A stretch of DNA of 22,606 nucleotides from JAHIJO01 sp964486075 (GTDB taxonomy: Bacteria; Verrucomicrobiota; Kiritimatiellia; JAAZAB01), in contig CAZALU010000050.1 in NCBI GenBank assembly GCA_964486075.1, forward strand, positions 1 through 22,606, given 5' to 3'. Below the pieces are notes generated by a model. It searched no databases. It saw nothing but the letters and a program-made list of their open reading frames with translations, and had not been told where the DNA came from. Shown here piece after piece: positions 1 through 7,155 of the stretch; within the stretch, counting starts at the first letter, position 1; each line of letters begins with the position of its first letter. Both the position numbers and the translations under genes were made by a program.

Positions 1-79
1 AGGGGTGGGTTCCCTTAGAACTTCGTCTCGCATTGTTACGTTATTTATCTGAAACCCTATAGTGCGGGCGGAAAATACT

Positions 80-93
80 GTTATTGGAATAAC
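80..93. promoter_or_regulatory. small palindrome upstream of mlaE
   Basis: Six-base inverted arms (GTTATT and AATAAC) flank two G residues. They lie about 110 bases before the mlaE start, just upstream of a TTGACT hexamer at 106-111 that could be a -35 element, although no good -10 box follows at standard spacing. The palindrome could be an operator for the mla operon, but an AT-rich chance palindrome is equally possible. The rest of 1-180 shows no gene that I can support. Confidence 0.2.
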
Positions 94-187
94 TTTTCGG
101 TTAAATTGACTTTTTGGAATTCACGGAAGGTAGGGCGAGCCGTCCGGTGAGGAGCGGTTAGCCCAGACCGGCGCCGCAGTATGATAC

Positions 188-192
188 GGAGG
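188..192 (+). promoter_or_regulatory. ribosome binding site choosing the mlaE start
   Basis: GGAGG sits nine bases before the ATG at 202 and inside the reading frame that would begin at the ATG at 181. The ATG at 181 has no purine-rich site of its own, so 202 is the better start. Confidence 0.6.
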
Positions 193-201
193 ATGGACGC
201 A

Positions 202-1020
202 ATGGTCACGATTACCCGCGAGCCGGAGTTTTTCCCGCCGCCGATCAATCGGCTCGGACAGTTCGGCCGGATCATTATGCTTAATTGTCGCAGCGCGGGG
301 CGGGCACTGCTGGTGCTGGGCGAGGCGTTGCTTGACCTGCGTTTTGTGTTTTCCAAGCGTTCCCGCGCCGAGGTGCTGCACCAAATGTATGTGACCGGCA
401 TTAAGAGCCTGGGCGTCATTTCAGTGGTGGCTATGTTCACCGGGATGATCCTGGCCCTGCAAACCGGGTTGGAGTTGCGGAAGTTCGGGCAGGAAGTCAA
501 TATCGGCGCTGCCGTGATGGTGTCTTTGCTGCGCGAAATGGGGCCTTTCATGACGGCCCTGATACTGGCCGCCAGTGTGGGGTCCGCGATCTCCGCCGAG
601 CTGGGCACGATGGTGGTGTCCGAGGAAATCGCGGCTTTGGAAGTGATGTCGATCAGCCCGGTGCGCATGCTGGTGATGCCGCGTTTGGCCGCTCTGATGA
701 TCATGGCACCGTTCCTGACCTTTTATGCCAGCCTACTGGGCGTGATCGGGGGCGGGATCGTTGGCTTGACCCAACTCGGGGTTTCCGCTGCGGCCTACAC
801 GGATAACGCCCTGCGTTTCGCCGAAAACAAGGATTTGTATGTCGGGTTGTTTAAGGCTTTTATCTTCGGCATTATGATCACGATCATCGCCTGCCACCAG
901 GGCTTTGTGACCAGTGAAGGGGCGGTGGGGGTCGGCCGGGCGACGCGGCGCAGCGTGATCATATCGTTTCTATCCATTCTCGTGGTGGGCTATGTCATTA
1001 CCAGACTGTTTTACCAATGA
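202..1020 (+). CDS. mlaE: MlaE-family ABC transporter permease
   Basis: This is the inner-membrane permease of the MlaFEDB-type lipid transporter, which moves phospholipids between outer and inner membrane. The 272-residue product has several hydrophobic segments. It carries the family signature around residues 110-165: EMGP, then GSAISAELGTMVVSEEIAALEVM and a PR pair. It ends with the typical CHQGF...GVGRATRRSVI motif. The start at 202 is preferred because of GGAGG at 188-192; an in-frame ATG at 181 would add seven residues. The stop overlaps the mlaF start by four bases (ATGA), so the two are probably translationally coupled. The usual Gly-Arg before the GSA segment reads Ala-Ser here, a modest departure from the proteobacterial pattern. 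The family call is secure; the transported lipid is inferred from the family. Confidence 0.93.
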   Translation: MVTITREPEFFPPPINRLGQFGRIIMLNCRSAGRALLVLGEALLDLRFVFSKRSRAEVLHQMYVTGIKSLGVISVVAMFTGMILALQTGLELRKFGQEVNIGAAVMVSLLREMGPFMTALILAASVGSAISAELGTMVVSEEIAALEVMSISPVRMLVMPRLAALMIMAPFLTFYASLLGVIGGGIVGLTQLGVSAAAYTDNALRFAENKDLYVGLFKAFIFGIMITIIACHQGFVTSEGAVGVGRATRRSVIISFLSILVVGYVITRLFYQ

Positions 1021-1790
1021 TTAGATTCGAACATGTGACCAAATATTTCGGCGAGCGCAAGGTGCTCGACGATGTCAATCTGCGGATTGAAGCTGGAGAA
1101 ACCTTTGTCATTGTCGGGTTTTCCGGGGCCGGCAAAAGCGTGACCCTGAAGCATATCATTCGCCTGCTAACCCCGGATAATGGCCAGGTATATGTTGGCG
1201 ACGATTCGATCAGCGACGCGTCCGGCCGGAAGCTGGAGAATATGCGGGAGCAGTTCGGCGTGTTGTTCCAGGGCGGAGCTCTGCTGGAGTGGTTAAGCGT
1301 CGGCGAGAATGTGGCCTTGCCCTTGCGCGAGCGGACCGCCATGAGCGATGCGGAAATAGAGGAGCGGGTCAAGGAAAAACTCCGGCTCGTCAACCTGGAA
1401 GACGTGCTGCAAGCGGCCCCATCCGAATTATCCGGCGGTATGCGTAAGCGCGTGGGCTTGGCCCGCGCCATAGTGATGAATCCCCGGATCATCCTGTACG
1501 ACGAGCCGACGTCGGGTCTGGACCCGGTAACGTCCCGGGCTATCGACCAGTTGATTGACCGAATGCGGCAGGAGTTGAAAGTCACCAGCGTGGTGGTCAC
1601 ACACGACTTGTTCAGCGCACTGTCGATCGGGAGCCGAATCGCCATGATTTCTGCCGGACGGATCATCGAACTGGCGCCGCCATCCGACTTCATCAAGTCT
1701 CAAAACGAAGTTGTTAAAAGTTTTCTGGATGCGCAATATATAACCAAACGCGGCGCTTGGGAAAGGGACAATTATGAAACGCACGAGTAG
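1017..1790 (+). CDS. mlaF: MlaF-family ABC transporter ATP-binding protein
   Basis: This cytoplasmic ATPase powers the MlaE permease. The 257-residue product has all nucleotide-binding motifs in order: Walker A GFSGAGKS at 34-41, Q-loop Gln85, signature LSGGM at 138-142, Walker B IILYDEP at 158-164 with the D-loop GLD just after, and the switch His196. The FQGGALLEWLSVGENV segment after the Q-loop is typical of the MlaF (Ttg2A) subfamily. The start overlaps the mlaE stop by four bases and the end overlaps mlaD by 17 bases, as expected for a three-gene operon. No MlaB STAS-domain gene or MlaC periplasmic carrier gene is found in the window. Confidence 0.95.
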   Translation: MIRFEHVTKYFGERKVLDDVNLRIEAGETFVIVGFSGAGKSVTLKHIIRLLTPDNGQVYVGDDSISDASGRKLENMREQFGVLFQGGALLEWLSVGENVALPLRERTAMSDAEIEERVKEKLRLVNLEDVLQAAPSELSGGMRKRVGLARAIVMNPRIILYDEPTSGLDPVTSRAIDQLIDRMRQELKVTSVVVTHDLFSALSIGSRIAMISAGRIIELAPPSDFIKSQNEVVKSFLDAQYITKRGAWERDNYETHE

Positions 1791-2721
1791 AACCCGGGAA
1801 TTGACCATGGAGGTGCTGGTGGGCGGCTTTATGTTTGCGGCCCTGCTCGGCCTTTGTGTTTTTACCATCGTCCTCAGCCGCGATAATTTTTTTCAGACCA
1901 CTTATCCTTTCACGGCGGTGTTTGACGATGTCATGGGGCTGCGTGATGGCGATAACGTTGTCATTCGCGGTATGACCGTGGGTAAGGTGAAAGAGTTGTC
2001 ACTGCAGCAGGATGGCGTATATGTAACGTCGCTGCTTCTGCGGCCGATCGCGTTAAAAAGCGACTACAAAATCGAGATTATCGCCACTTCCGTGCTGGGC
2101 GGGCGTTATTTACAGGTAGACGAAGGCCAATCCGTGGAGACGCTGTCAGCGGATGCCATTGTCAGGGGACTGAAACCCAACGATCTGATCGCCGTCGCTT
2201 CGGCCGTCGTGGCTGATTTGAAGGATATTACCATGAAAATAAATTCAGGGGAGGGCACTTTGGGCAAGCTGATCAACGACGATACCCTCTACAACGATGC
2301 CCGGGATATTATCGCGGAGGTCAAGACGTCAATCAAGGAACGGGACCTGCTGAAAAACATCGAGATTGCGGCGGCCAACCTGGGTGAAATTTCGGAAAAA
2401 ATCAACAAGGGGCAGGGAACCATCGGCAAACTGGTTAACGATGACGGACTTTATGTCGATGCCCGCCGAATTGTGGGTGATCTCCGAGCGGCCATCGAAG
2501 ATCGGGGGCTCATGGATAATCTGGAGGGCGCAGTCGCCAATCTGAATCAGGTGTCCGAGAAAATAAATTACGGCACTGGAACCCTGGGTAAGCTGGTCAA
2601 TGACGAGGACTTGTATGACCAAGCCACCAAAACTTTGGTAGAGGTGCGGGCAGCGGTGGATGATCTCCGGGAAACCTCGCCGATTACGACTTTCTCGAGC
2701 GTCTTTTTCGGGGCCTTTTAA
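1774..2721 (+). CDS. mlaD: MlaD-family MCE protein with triplicated C-terminal repeat
   Basis: This is the membrane-anchored substrate-binding subunit of the lipid transporter. Residues 13-34 form one N-terminal transmembrane helix, and residues 44-120 form the MCE domain (VFDDVMGLRDGDNV, then SVLGGRYLQV). After this come three repeats starting KIN-x-G-x-GT-x-GKL-x-ND at Lys155, Lys209 and Lys263. The spacing is exactly 54 residues and the third unit runs to the C-terminus at 315. Each unit is predicted to be mainly helical with a short glycine-rich turn, so the tail may form a helical needle or barrel around the MCE ring as in longer MCE proteins. That structural reading is inference. AGGGA about five bases before the ATG supports the start. 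The gene ends 10 bases from convergent guaB. Confidence 0.9.
   Translation: MKRTSRTRELTMEVLVGGFMFAALLGLCVFTIVLSRDNFFQTTYPFTAVFDDVMGLRDGDNVVIRGMTVGKVKELSLQQDGVYVTSLLLRPIALKSDYKIEIIATSVLGGRYLQVDEGQSVETLSADAIVRGLKPNDLIAVASAVVADLKDITMKINSGEGTLGKLINDDTLYNDARDIIAEVKTSIKERDLLKNIEIAAANLGEISEKINKGQGTIGKLVNDDGLYVDARRIVGDLRAAIEDRGLMDNLEGAVANLNQVSEKINYGTGTLGKLVNDEDLYDQATKTLVEVRAAVDDLRETSPITTFSSVFFGAF
2236..2721 (+). repeat. three tandem 162-base units coding the MlaD tail
   Basis: Units begin at 2236, 2398 and 2560 and encode 54-residue repeats (the last is 53 residues plus the stop). The protein motif KIN.G.GT.GKL.ND..LY is kept in each, while the DNA has diverged between units, so this is an old duplication held by selection on the protein. 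Confidence 0.85.
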
Positions 2722-2731
2722 GTCGACCGGA

Positions 2732-4234
2732 TTAGGGCATCATCTGCAGGGTATAGTTCGGAGCTTCCTTGATGACCTTGACATCGTGCGGATGAGCTTC
2801 GCGCACGCCGGCGGCGGAAATGCGCACAAAACTTCCTTGCCTCTGGAGTTTGCCTATCGTGCGACAGCCGCAATAGCCCAAGGCTGCTTTCAATCCTCCG
2901 CTGAATTGGGTCATTACCTTTTCGAGGCTGCCCGAGAACGGCACAATGCCTTCAATCCCCTGGGGAATCAGCTCGTCTTCGCGCGCATCGGCCTGTCCGT
3001 AACGTTCCCGACTGCCCATGGCGGACTTCATTGCCGCCAGGCTGCCCATGCCGCGATACACCACGTATTGGCGCCCCTGATGGATAATTTTTTCACCGGG
3101 GCTCTGGTCGGTTCCGGCTAGCGCTGAGCCCATCATCACCGTGTCGGCGCCGGCGGCGAGAGCCTTGGGGACATCGCCGGAGTAACGAATGCCGCCGTCG
3201 GCAATGACCGGGATTTCCATGCGCAGGGCCCGGGAGCAGTTGTAAATTGCTGAAATCTGGGGGATGCCGACTCCGGCCACGACGCGCGTGGTGCAGATGG
3301 AGCCGGGGCCGATACCCACCTTGACGGCGTCAGCGCCGGCCTTGCGCAGTGCCCGGGCGGCCTCGCCGGTGGCAATATTGCCCGCCACGATCTGGATGGC
3401 CGGGAACTGTTTTTTGATCCAGCGGCACATCTCAATTACCCCGCGACTGTGCCCATGGGCGGTATCGATGACAACGACATCCACATCCTTGGCCGCCAAC
3501 GCCTGGACCCGGTCCTGATCGGATGGCCCGATGGCGGCACCGACGCGCAGGCGATGCCGGGCATCGCGGTTGAAGAGCGGTTTTGCGTTTTCAATCAGGG
3601 TGCAGACGTCGGAAAAGCTGTAAAGGCCCACCAACCGACCCTTGGCAACCAGAGGCAGTTTGCCGATCTTGTGACGCCGCATGATGGCATAGGCTTGCTG
3701 AAGCGTGGTTCCCGGCCCGGCTGTGATCGCCGGGCTGGTCATGATCTTGGATACCAGTATATTGCGCTTGCTTACGAACTTGATATCGGCCGCGGTCAAG
3801 ATGCCGACCAGCCGTTCCTCGGCATCCAGGATCGGGAATCCTGAGAAATTGATGCCCTTTTTTGACTTGGTTTCCAGGACGGCGCCGAGCGTGTCGGAGG
3901 CGTGAAAAGTGATCGGGTGCCGGATCAGGCCGTTGAGATAATGCTTGACGACTTCCACCTCCCGGCTTTGCTGGCCGATATCCATGTTCTTGTGGATAAT
4001 GCCTATCCCGCCGAGCATGGCCATCGCGATTGCCATCTTGTTTTCGGTGACGGTGTCCATCGCGGCGCTGACGAAGGGAATGCTGAGGCCGATTTGCGTC
4101 GTAAAGCGGGTGGCAATATCAGTGTCCTTGGGCAGGAAATTGGCGTAACTTGGCAGTAGTGAAACGTCATCGAACGTAATGCCCGCGTGGGGCATGGAAG
4201 CCATAAATGCATCAACGGATCGCTTCGGAATCAT
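2732..4234 (-). CDS. guaB: IMP dehydrogenase
   Basis: This enzyme oxidises IMP to XMP with NAD+, the committed step of guanine nucleotide synthesis. The 500-residue length is normal for a full enzyme. The N-terminal part of the barrel holds FDDVSLLPSY at 21-30 and SAAMDTVTE. Two CBS domains occupy about residues 100-215. The catalytic loop GIGPGSICTTR places the nucleophile at Cys314, and the flap has the Arg-Tyr pair at 411-412 (SRERYG). The phosphate site IADGGIRYSGD is intact. The start is fixed by AAGGAGA at 4244-4250, nine bases upstream of the ATG. A TATAAT box at 4265-4270 is a likely promoter element. Transcription converges on mlaD with almost no gap. The assignment is secure. Confidence 0.97.
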   Translation of the reverse strand: MIPKRSVDAFMASMPHAGITFDDVSLLPSYANFLPKDTDIATRFTTQIGLSIPFVSAAMDTVTENKMAIAMAMLGGIGIIHKNMDIGQQSREVEVVKHYLNGLIRHPITFHASDTLGAVLETKSKKGINFSGFPILDAEERLVGILTAADIKFVSKRNILVSKIMTSPAITAGPGTTLQQAYAIMRRHKIGKLPLVAKGRLVGLYSFSDVCTLIENAKPLFNRDARHRLRVGAAIGPSDQDRVQALAAKDVDVVVIDTAHGHSRGVIEMCRWIKKQFPAIQIVAGNIATGEAARALRKAGADAVKVGIGPGSICTTRVVAGVGIPQISAIYNCSRALRMEIPVIADGGIRYSGDVPKALAAGADTVMMGSALAGTDQSPGEKIIHQGRQYVVYRGMGSLAAMKSAMGSRERYGQADAREDELIPQGIEGIVPFSGSLEKVMTQFSGGLKAALGYCGCRTIGKLQRQGSFVRISAAGVREAHPHDVKVIKEAPNYTLQMMP

Positions 4235-4264
4235 GCCAGATCATCTCCTTGAAAGTGAAATACT

Positions 4265-4270
4265 ATTATA
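4265..4270 (-). promoter_or_regulatory. likely -10 element of guaB
   Basis: On the minus strand the sequence reads a perfect TATAAT about 30 bases before the guaB ATG, with a Shine-Dalgarno site between. A convincing -35 hexamer is not seen at 16-18 bases, so the call rests on the -10 match and its position. Confidence 0.4.
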
Positions 4271-4368
4271 AAACCAACTGAATGTATAGATTTATTTACA
4301 CTAATGCTGAAAAAAACACGACAATCCCAGTTGAGTTAAATGGCGTCTGATGCTAGGTTGTTCAATAG

Positions 4369-5334
4369 ATGAGGGGATACACAGCGCATATCTGGAAATG
4401 CCGCCGGGCCGAATGGGCTGCGGCCATCAGGCGAAGATTGGCCTTGGCGGTCGTCCTGCTGGCTGCCGGTCCGATCCTGGCGCCGGGACAACTGGTGATA
4501 ACATTGCGTTTGCCGTCTTCGAATGCGCTGTTGTTTGAGTCGCTGGTTGGCACGGTCGAATTTCGGAACAACACCGGGCGAACGGTTGTGTTCGGCGAGA
4601 AACCGGAGTTCGCTCAATTCCGGTTTGGAATCGAACTCGGCCAGGGCAAGCTGGTTAACTCGCTAAGCGCGGCGCCCCTGATGAGCGGCTTGGCGCTGGC
4701 GCCGGGGGAGACGCGTGCTATGGAGTTCAATATCACCCGCCTGTACTCGCTCAACGAGGCTGGACGCTACCGCATCCAGGCGCGGGTCGACCTGGGCGGG
4801 GAGACTTATGTTTCGCCATCGGTGAATCTGGATGTGCTGAAGGGCTCTGAACTGTGCCGGATCAAGGCCGGAGTGCCTGATGATCCCCGGGCTTGGCGAA
4901 CATACGTGCTTGAATACATGCAGAAAGATACGTCGGAGGAAAACATTTACCTGCGCATAGAGGACGAACGGGCCGGGGAGGTTTATGGCATGTTTAATCT
5001 GGGGCGAGTCGTGCGTGTACGCGCGCCGGATCTGCAGGTAGATGAATCCGGTAATATCCACGTCCTGTTTCAGGCGCCGGGCATGAACTATGTGCATGCT
5101 GTGTTCACTCCTTACGGCACATGCCTGACGATGGATAATTATCCCGGCGGAATGCGCAATGTCGAAATGATGCGCCTGCCGAACGGCCACATCACTGTTA
5201 ACCGCGCCCAGGTTAATCAAGCGCCGTTGGCCAACGGCGCGGCGGATGGTTCGGCGCTGCCGAACAAGGGCAAAGGGCCAGTGACTGATGCTAAAAGGAA
5301 GATCGGTGGTCTGTTCGGAAGATCCGATCAATAA
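4369..5334 (+). CDS. exported protein of unknown function
   Basis: I do not recognise a named family. The 321-residue product begins with a basic stretch (RRR at 21-23) and a hydrophobic run LALAVVLLAAGPILAPGQ, which suggests a signal peptide cleaved near residue 41. Residues 42-155 alternate short hydrophobic strands and turns (GTVEFRNNTGRTVVF, then APGETRAMEFNITRLYSL and GRYRIQARVDL) like an immunoglobulin-type beta-sandwich. Residues 160-275 form a second predicted beta-rich part, and the last 45 residues are basic and probably disordered. The start is uncertain: the ATG at 4369 has only a weak AGG upstream, and internal TTG codons near 4438 and 4444 would give a more standard signal peptide. 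It is divergent from guaB and followed by trpS after 95 bases. Confidence 0.7.
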   Translation: MRGYTAHIWKCRRAEWAAAIRRRLALAVVLLAAGPILAPGQLVITLRLPSSNALLFESLVGTVEFRNNTGRTVVFGEKPEFAQFRFGIELGQGKLVNSLSAAPLMSGLALAPGETRAMEFNITRLYSLNEAGRYRIQARVDLGGETYVSPSVNLDVLKGSELCRIKAGVPDDPRAWRTYVLEYMQKDTSEENIYLRIEDERAGEVYGMFNLGRVVRVRAPDLQVDESGNIHVLFQAPGMNYVHAVFTPYGTCLTMDNYPGGMRNVEMMRLPNGHITVNRAQVNQAPLANGAADGSALPNKGKGPVTDAKRKIGGLFGRSDQ

Positions 5335-5344
5335 TCCTTTTTAT

Positions 5345-5372
5345 TTGCTTTGGCGGCGGGATGGGCTATGCT
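5345..5372 (+). promoter_or_regulatory. possible promoter of the trpS-scpAB cluster
   Basis: TTGCTT at 5345-5350 and TATGCT at 5367-5372 are separated by 16 bases, in the gap between the exported-protein gene and trpS. Transcription would start about 50 bases before the trpS ATG. The match to a housekeeping sigma consensus is moderate. Confidence 0.4.
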
Positions 5373-5429
5373 CCATGCCGCTGTTGTAGCGTCTTTTTTT
5401 AGAAAAAAATTCAATACGAGTTCCAGATT

Positions 5430-6392
5430 ATGAGAGTCCTTTCCGGCATTCAGCCTTCGGGAAAACTGCACCTCGGCAACTACTTCGGCATGATGAAACC
5501 AGCCCTTGAGCTGCAAGAAAAGGGCGAAGCTTTTTTGTTCATTGCCGATTATCATGCCCTGACCTCGGTGAACGACCCGGAGGTCTTGCGCCGAGCTACG
5601 CGCGATGTGGCCTTGGATTTTTTGGCTTGCGGTTTGAATCCCGAGAAAACCGTTTTCTACCGTCAAAGCGATGTGCCGGAAGTCCAGGAGCTGACCTGGC
5701 TGCTGTCGATCGTCACGCCCATGGGGCTCTTGGAACGTTGCCATTCCTACAAGGACAAGGTGACTCGGGGGATTCCGGCCAGTCACGGATTGTTCGCATA
5801 TCCGGTGCTGATGGCGGCCGATATCCTGGGCGTCCAAGCCGATGTCGTGCCCGTGGGCCGAGATCAGAAACAGCATGTCGAGGTCACCCGGGATATAGCG
5901 ATTAAATTCAACCAGAAGTTTGGCGATGTATTTAAGATTCCGGAGTCCGCTATCCGTGAGTCGGTTGAGGTTGTGCCCGGGATCGACGGACAGAAAATGT
6001 CTAAATCCTACCACAACACGATCGATCTGTTCGGCTCCGCCGCTGATACAAAAAAGGCCGTCATGCGTATCATGACCGATAGCAAAACCGTGGAGGACAA
6101 GAAGGATCCGGAACAGTGTCACGTTTTCGCTTTGTATCGGCTGGTTGCAACTGAAACGGAGGTCGCTGTCATGGCTGAGCGCTATCGCGCCGGCGGGCTG
6201 GGATACGGTGAAGCGAAGCGCGCGCTGTGCGAACGGCTGCAGACATATTTTGAGCCGTACCGCCAGCAGCGGGACGAACTCCTGCGGGACCCGGAGCGGG
6301 TGAATCGGATTCTGCGGGATGGCGCTGTTCGCGCCCGGACCGAGCTCCTGAAAACTCTGAAGGTCGCGCGGCAGGCCGTGGGGTTGGACTGA
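5430..6392 (+). CDS. trpS: tryptophanyl-tRNA synthetase
   Basis: This class I aminoacyl-tRNA synthetase charges tRNA-Trp with tryptophan using ATP. The 320-residue length is normal for bacteria. Motifs seen: GIQPSGKLHLGNYFG at residues 6-20 with the HIGH-equivalent HLGN at 14-17, the tryptophan-binding region FLFIADYHALT, PVGRDQKQHVEVTRDIA, and the KMSKS loop at 189-193. The start has only a weak ribosome site (GAG in ACGAGTTCC upstream), but the N-terminal MRVLSGIQPSG matches the family start well. The stop overlaps the scpA start by one base (TGATG). trpS next to scpA and scpB is a recurring bacterial gene order. Confidence 0.97.
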   Translation: MRVLSGIQPSGKLHLGNYFGMMKPALELQEKGEAFLFIADYHALTSVNDPEVLRRATRDVALDFLACGLNPEKTVFYRQSDVPEVQELTWLLSIVTPMGLLERCHSYKDKVTRGIPASHGLFAYPVLMAADILGVQADVVPVGRDQKQHVEVTRDIAIKFNQKFGDVFKIPESAIRESVEVVPGIDGQKMSKSYHNTIDLFGSAADTKKAVMRIMTDSKTVEDKKDPEQCHVFALYRLVATETEVAVMAERYRAGGLGYGEAKRALCERLQTYFEPYRQQRDELLRDPERVNRILRDGAVRARTELLKTLKVARQAVGLD

Positions 6393-7126
6393 TGAGTTTG
6401 TCTATCCAGGAAGATTATAAGGTTCGGCTGGAGGTTTTCGAGGGTCCGCTCGACCTGCTGCTGTATCTCATCAAAAAGGATGAGGTTGATATTTATAACA
6501 TCCCCATCGAGCTGATCACCCGCCAGTACATGGAATATCTCAATCTGATGCGCATGCTGGATTTGAATATCGCCGGCGATTTTCTGGTTATGGCAGCGAC
6601 CCTGATGTTGATCAAGAGCCGCATGCTGCTGCCAGTCGATGAGCGACCTGACCTCGATCCCGAGGAAGACGATCCGCGCTGGGAACTGGTGCGCCAACTG
6701 ATCGAATATAAAAAATTCAAGGATGCCGCCGGCGCTCTCCAGGAATGGGAGTTGCAGCAGGGCAACATGTTTTCGCGCGGCGCCGCCGAGGTCGTGGTCG
6801 CAAAAGAGCCCGCGCTGGGCATGGAAGACGTGAATATTTTTGACCTGATTGCCGCGTTTAATGATGCGATGAAACGAGTCAAAGACGACGAAATCGGCGA
6901 ACTGTTCGCGCCGACCTGTACTGTGGCGGATAAGATCGAGTCGATCCTGAACCGGATTCGACGGAACGGCCACATCCTTTTTTCAGAATTATTCGAGGCG
7001 ATGGCCTCGCGCCATGAAGTGATTTGCACTTTTCTGGCCTTGCTGGAACTGATTCGTCTCCGCCAGATCGATGCCCGGCAGAGCGCTCCGTTCCGTGAAA
7101 TCATCATGGTCCGGGTGGAAACTTAG
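6392..7126 (+). CDS. scpA: segregation and condensation protein A (kleisin)
   Basis: ScpA bridges the two heads of the SMC dimer and recruits ScpB in the bacterial condensin complex, which organises and segregates the chromosome. The 244-residue product starts with the conserved kleisin N-terminus YKVRLEVFEGPLDLLLYLI at residues 9-27, followed by DIYNIPIELITRQYMEYL and the helix AGDFLVMAATLMLIKSRMLLP. The C-terminal winged-helix segment (ILFSELFEAMASRHEVICTFLALLELIRL) contacts the SMC head in known structures. The gene is coupled to trpS by a TGATG junction, and scpB begins 29 bases after it. smc itself lies in this window on the opposite strand at 12309-16109. Confidence 0.95.
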   Translation: MSLSIQEDYKVRLEVFEGPLDLLLYLIKKDEVDIYNIPIELITRQYMEYLNLMRMLDLNIAGDFLVMAATLMLIKSRMLLPVDERPDLDPEEDDPRWELVRQLIEYKKFKDAAGALQEWELQQGNMFSRGAAEVVVAKEPALGMEDVNIFDLIAAFNDAMKRVKDDEIGELFAPTCTVADKIESILNRIRRNGHILFSELFEAMASRHEVICTFLALLELIRLRQIDARQSAPFREIIMVRVET

Positions 7127-7155
7127 TTCGACCGATCGGGTCAGGAGATATAGAT

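Noticed and set aside
2660..4159. Plus-strand frames across guaB
   Set aside because: They are shadows of IMP dehydrogenase, whose catalytic and CBS motifs are continuous on the minus strand.
5380..5405. Possible terminator (CGCT-loop-AGCG followed by seven T) after the exported-protein gene
   Set aside because: The stem is only four base pairs, too weak to call, although the T-run is suggestive.
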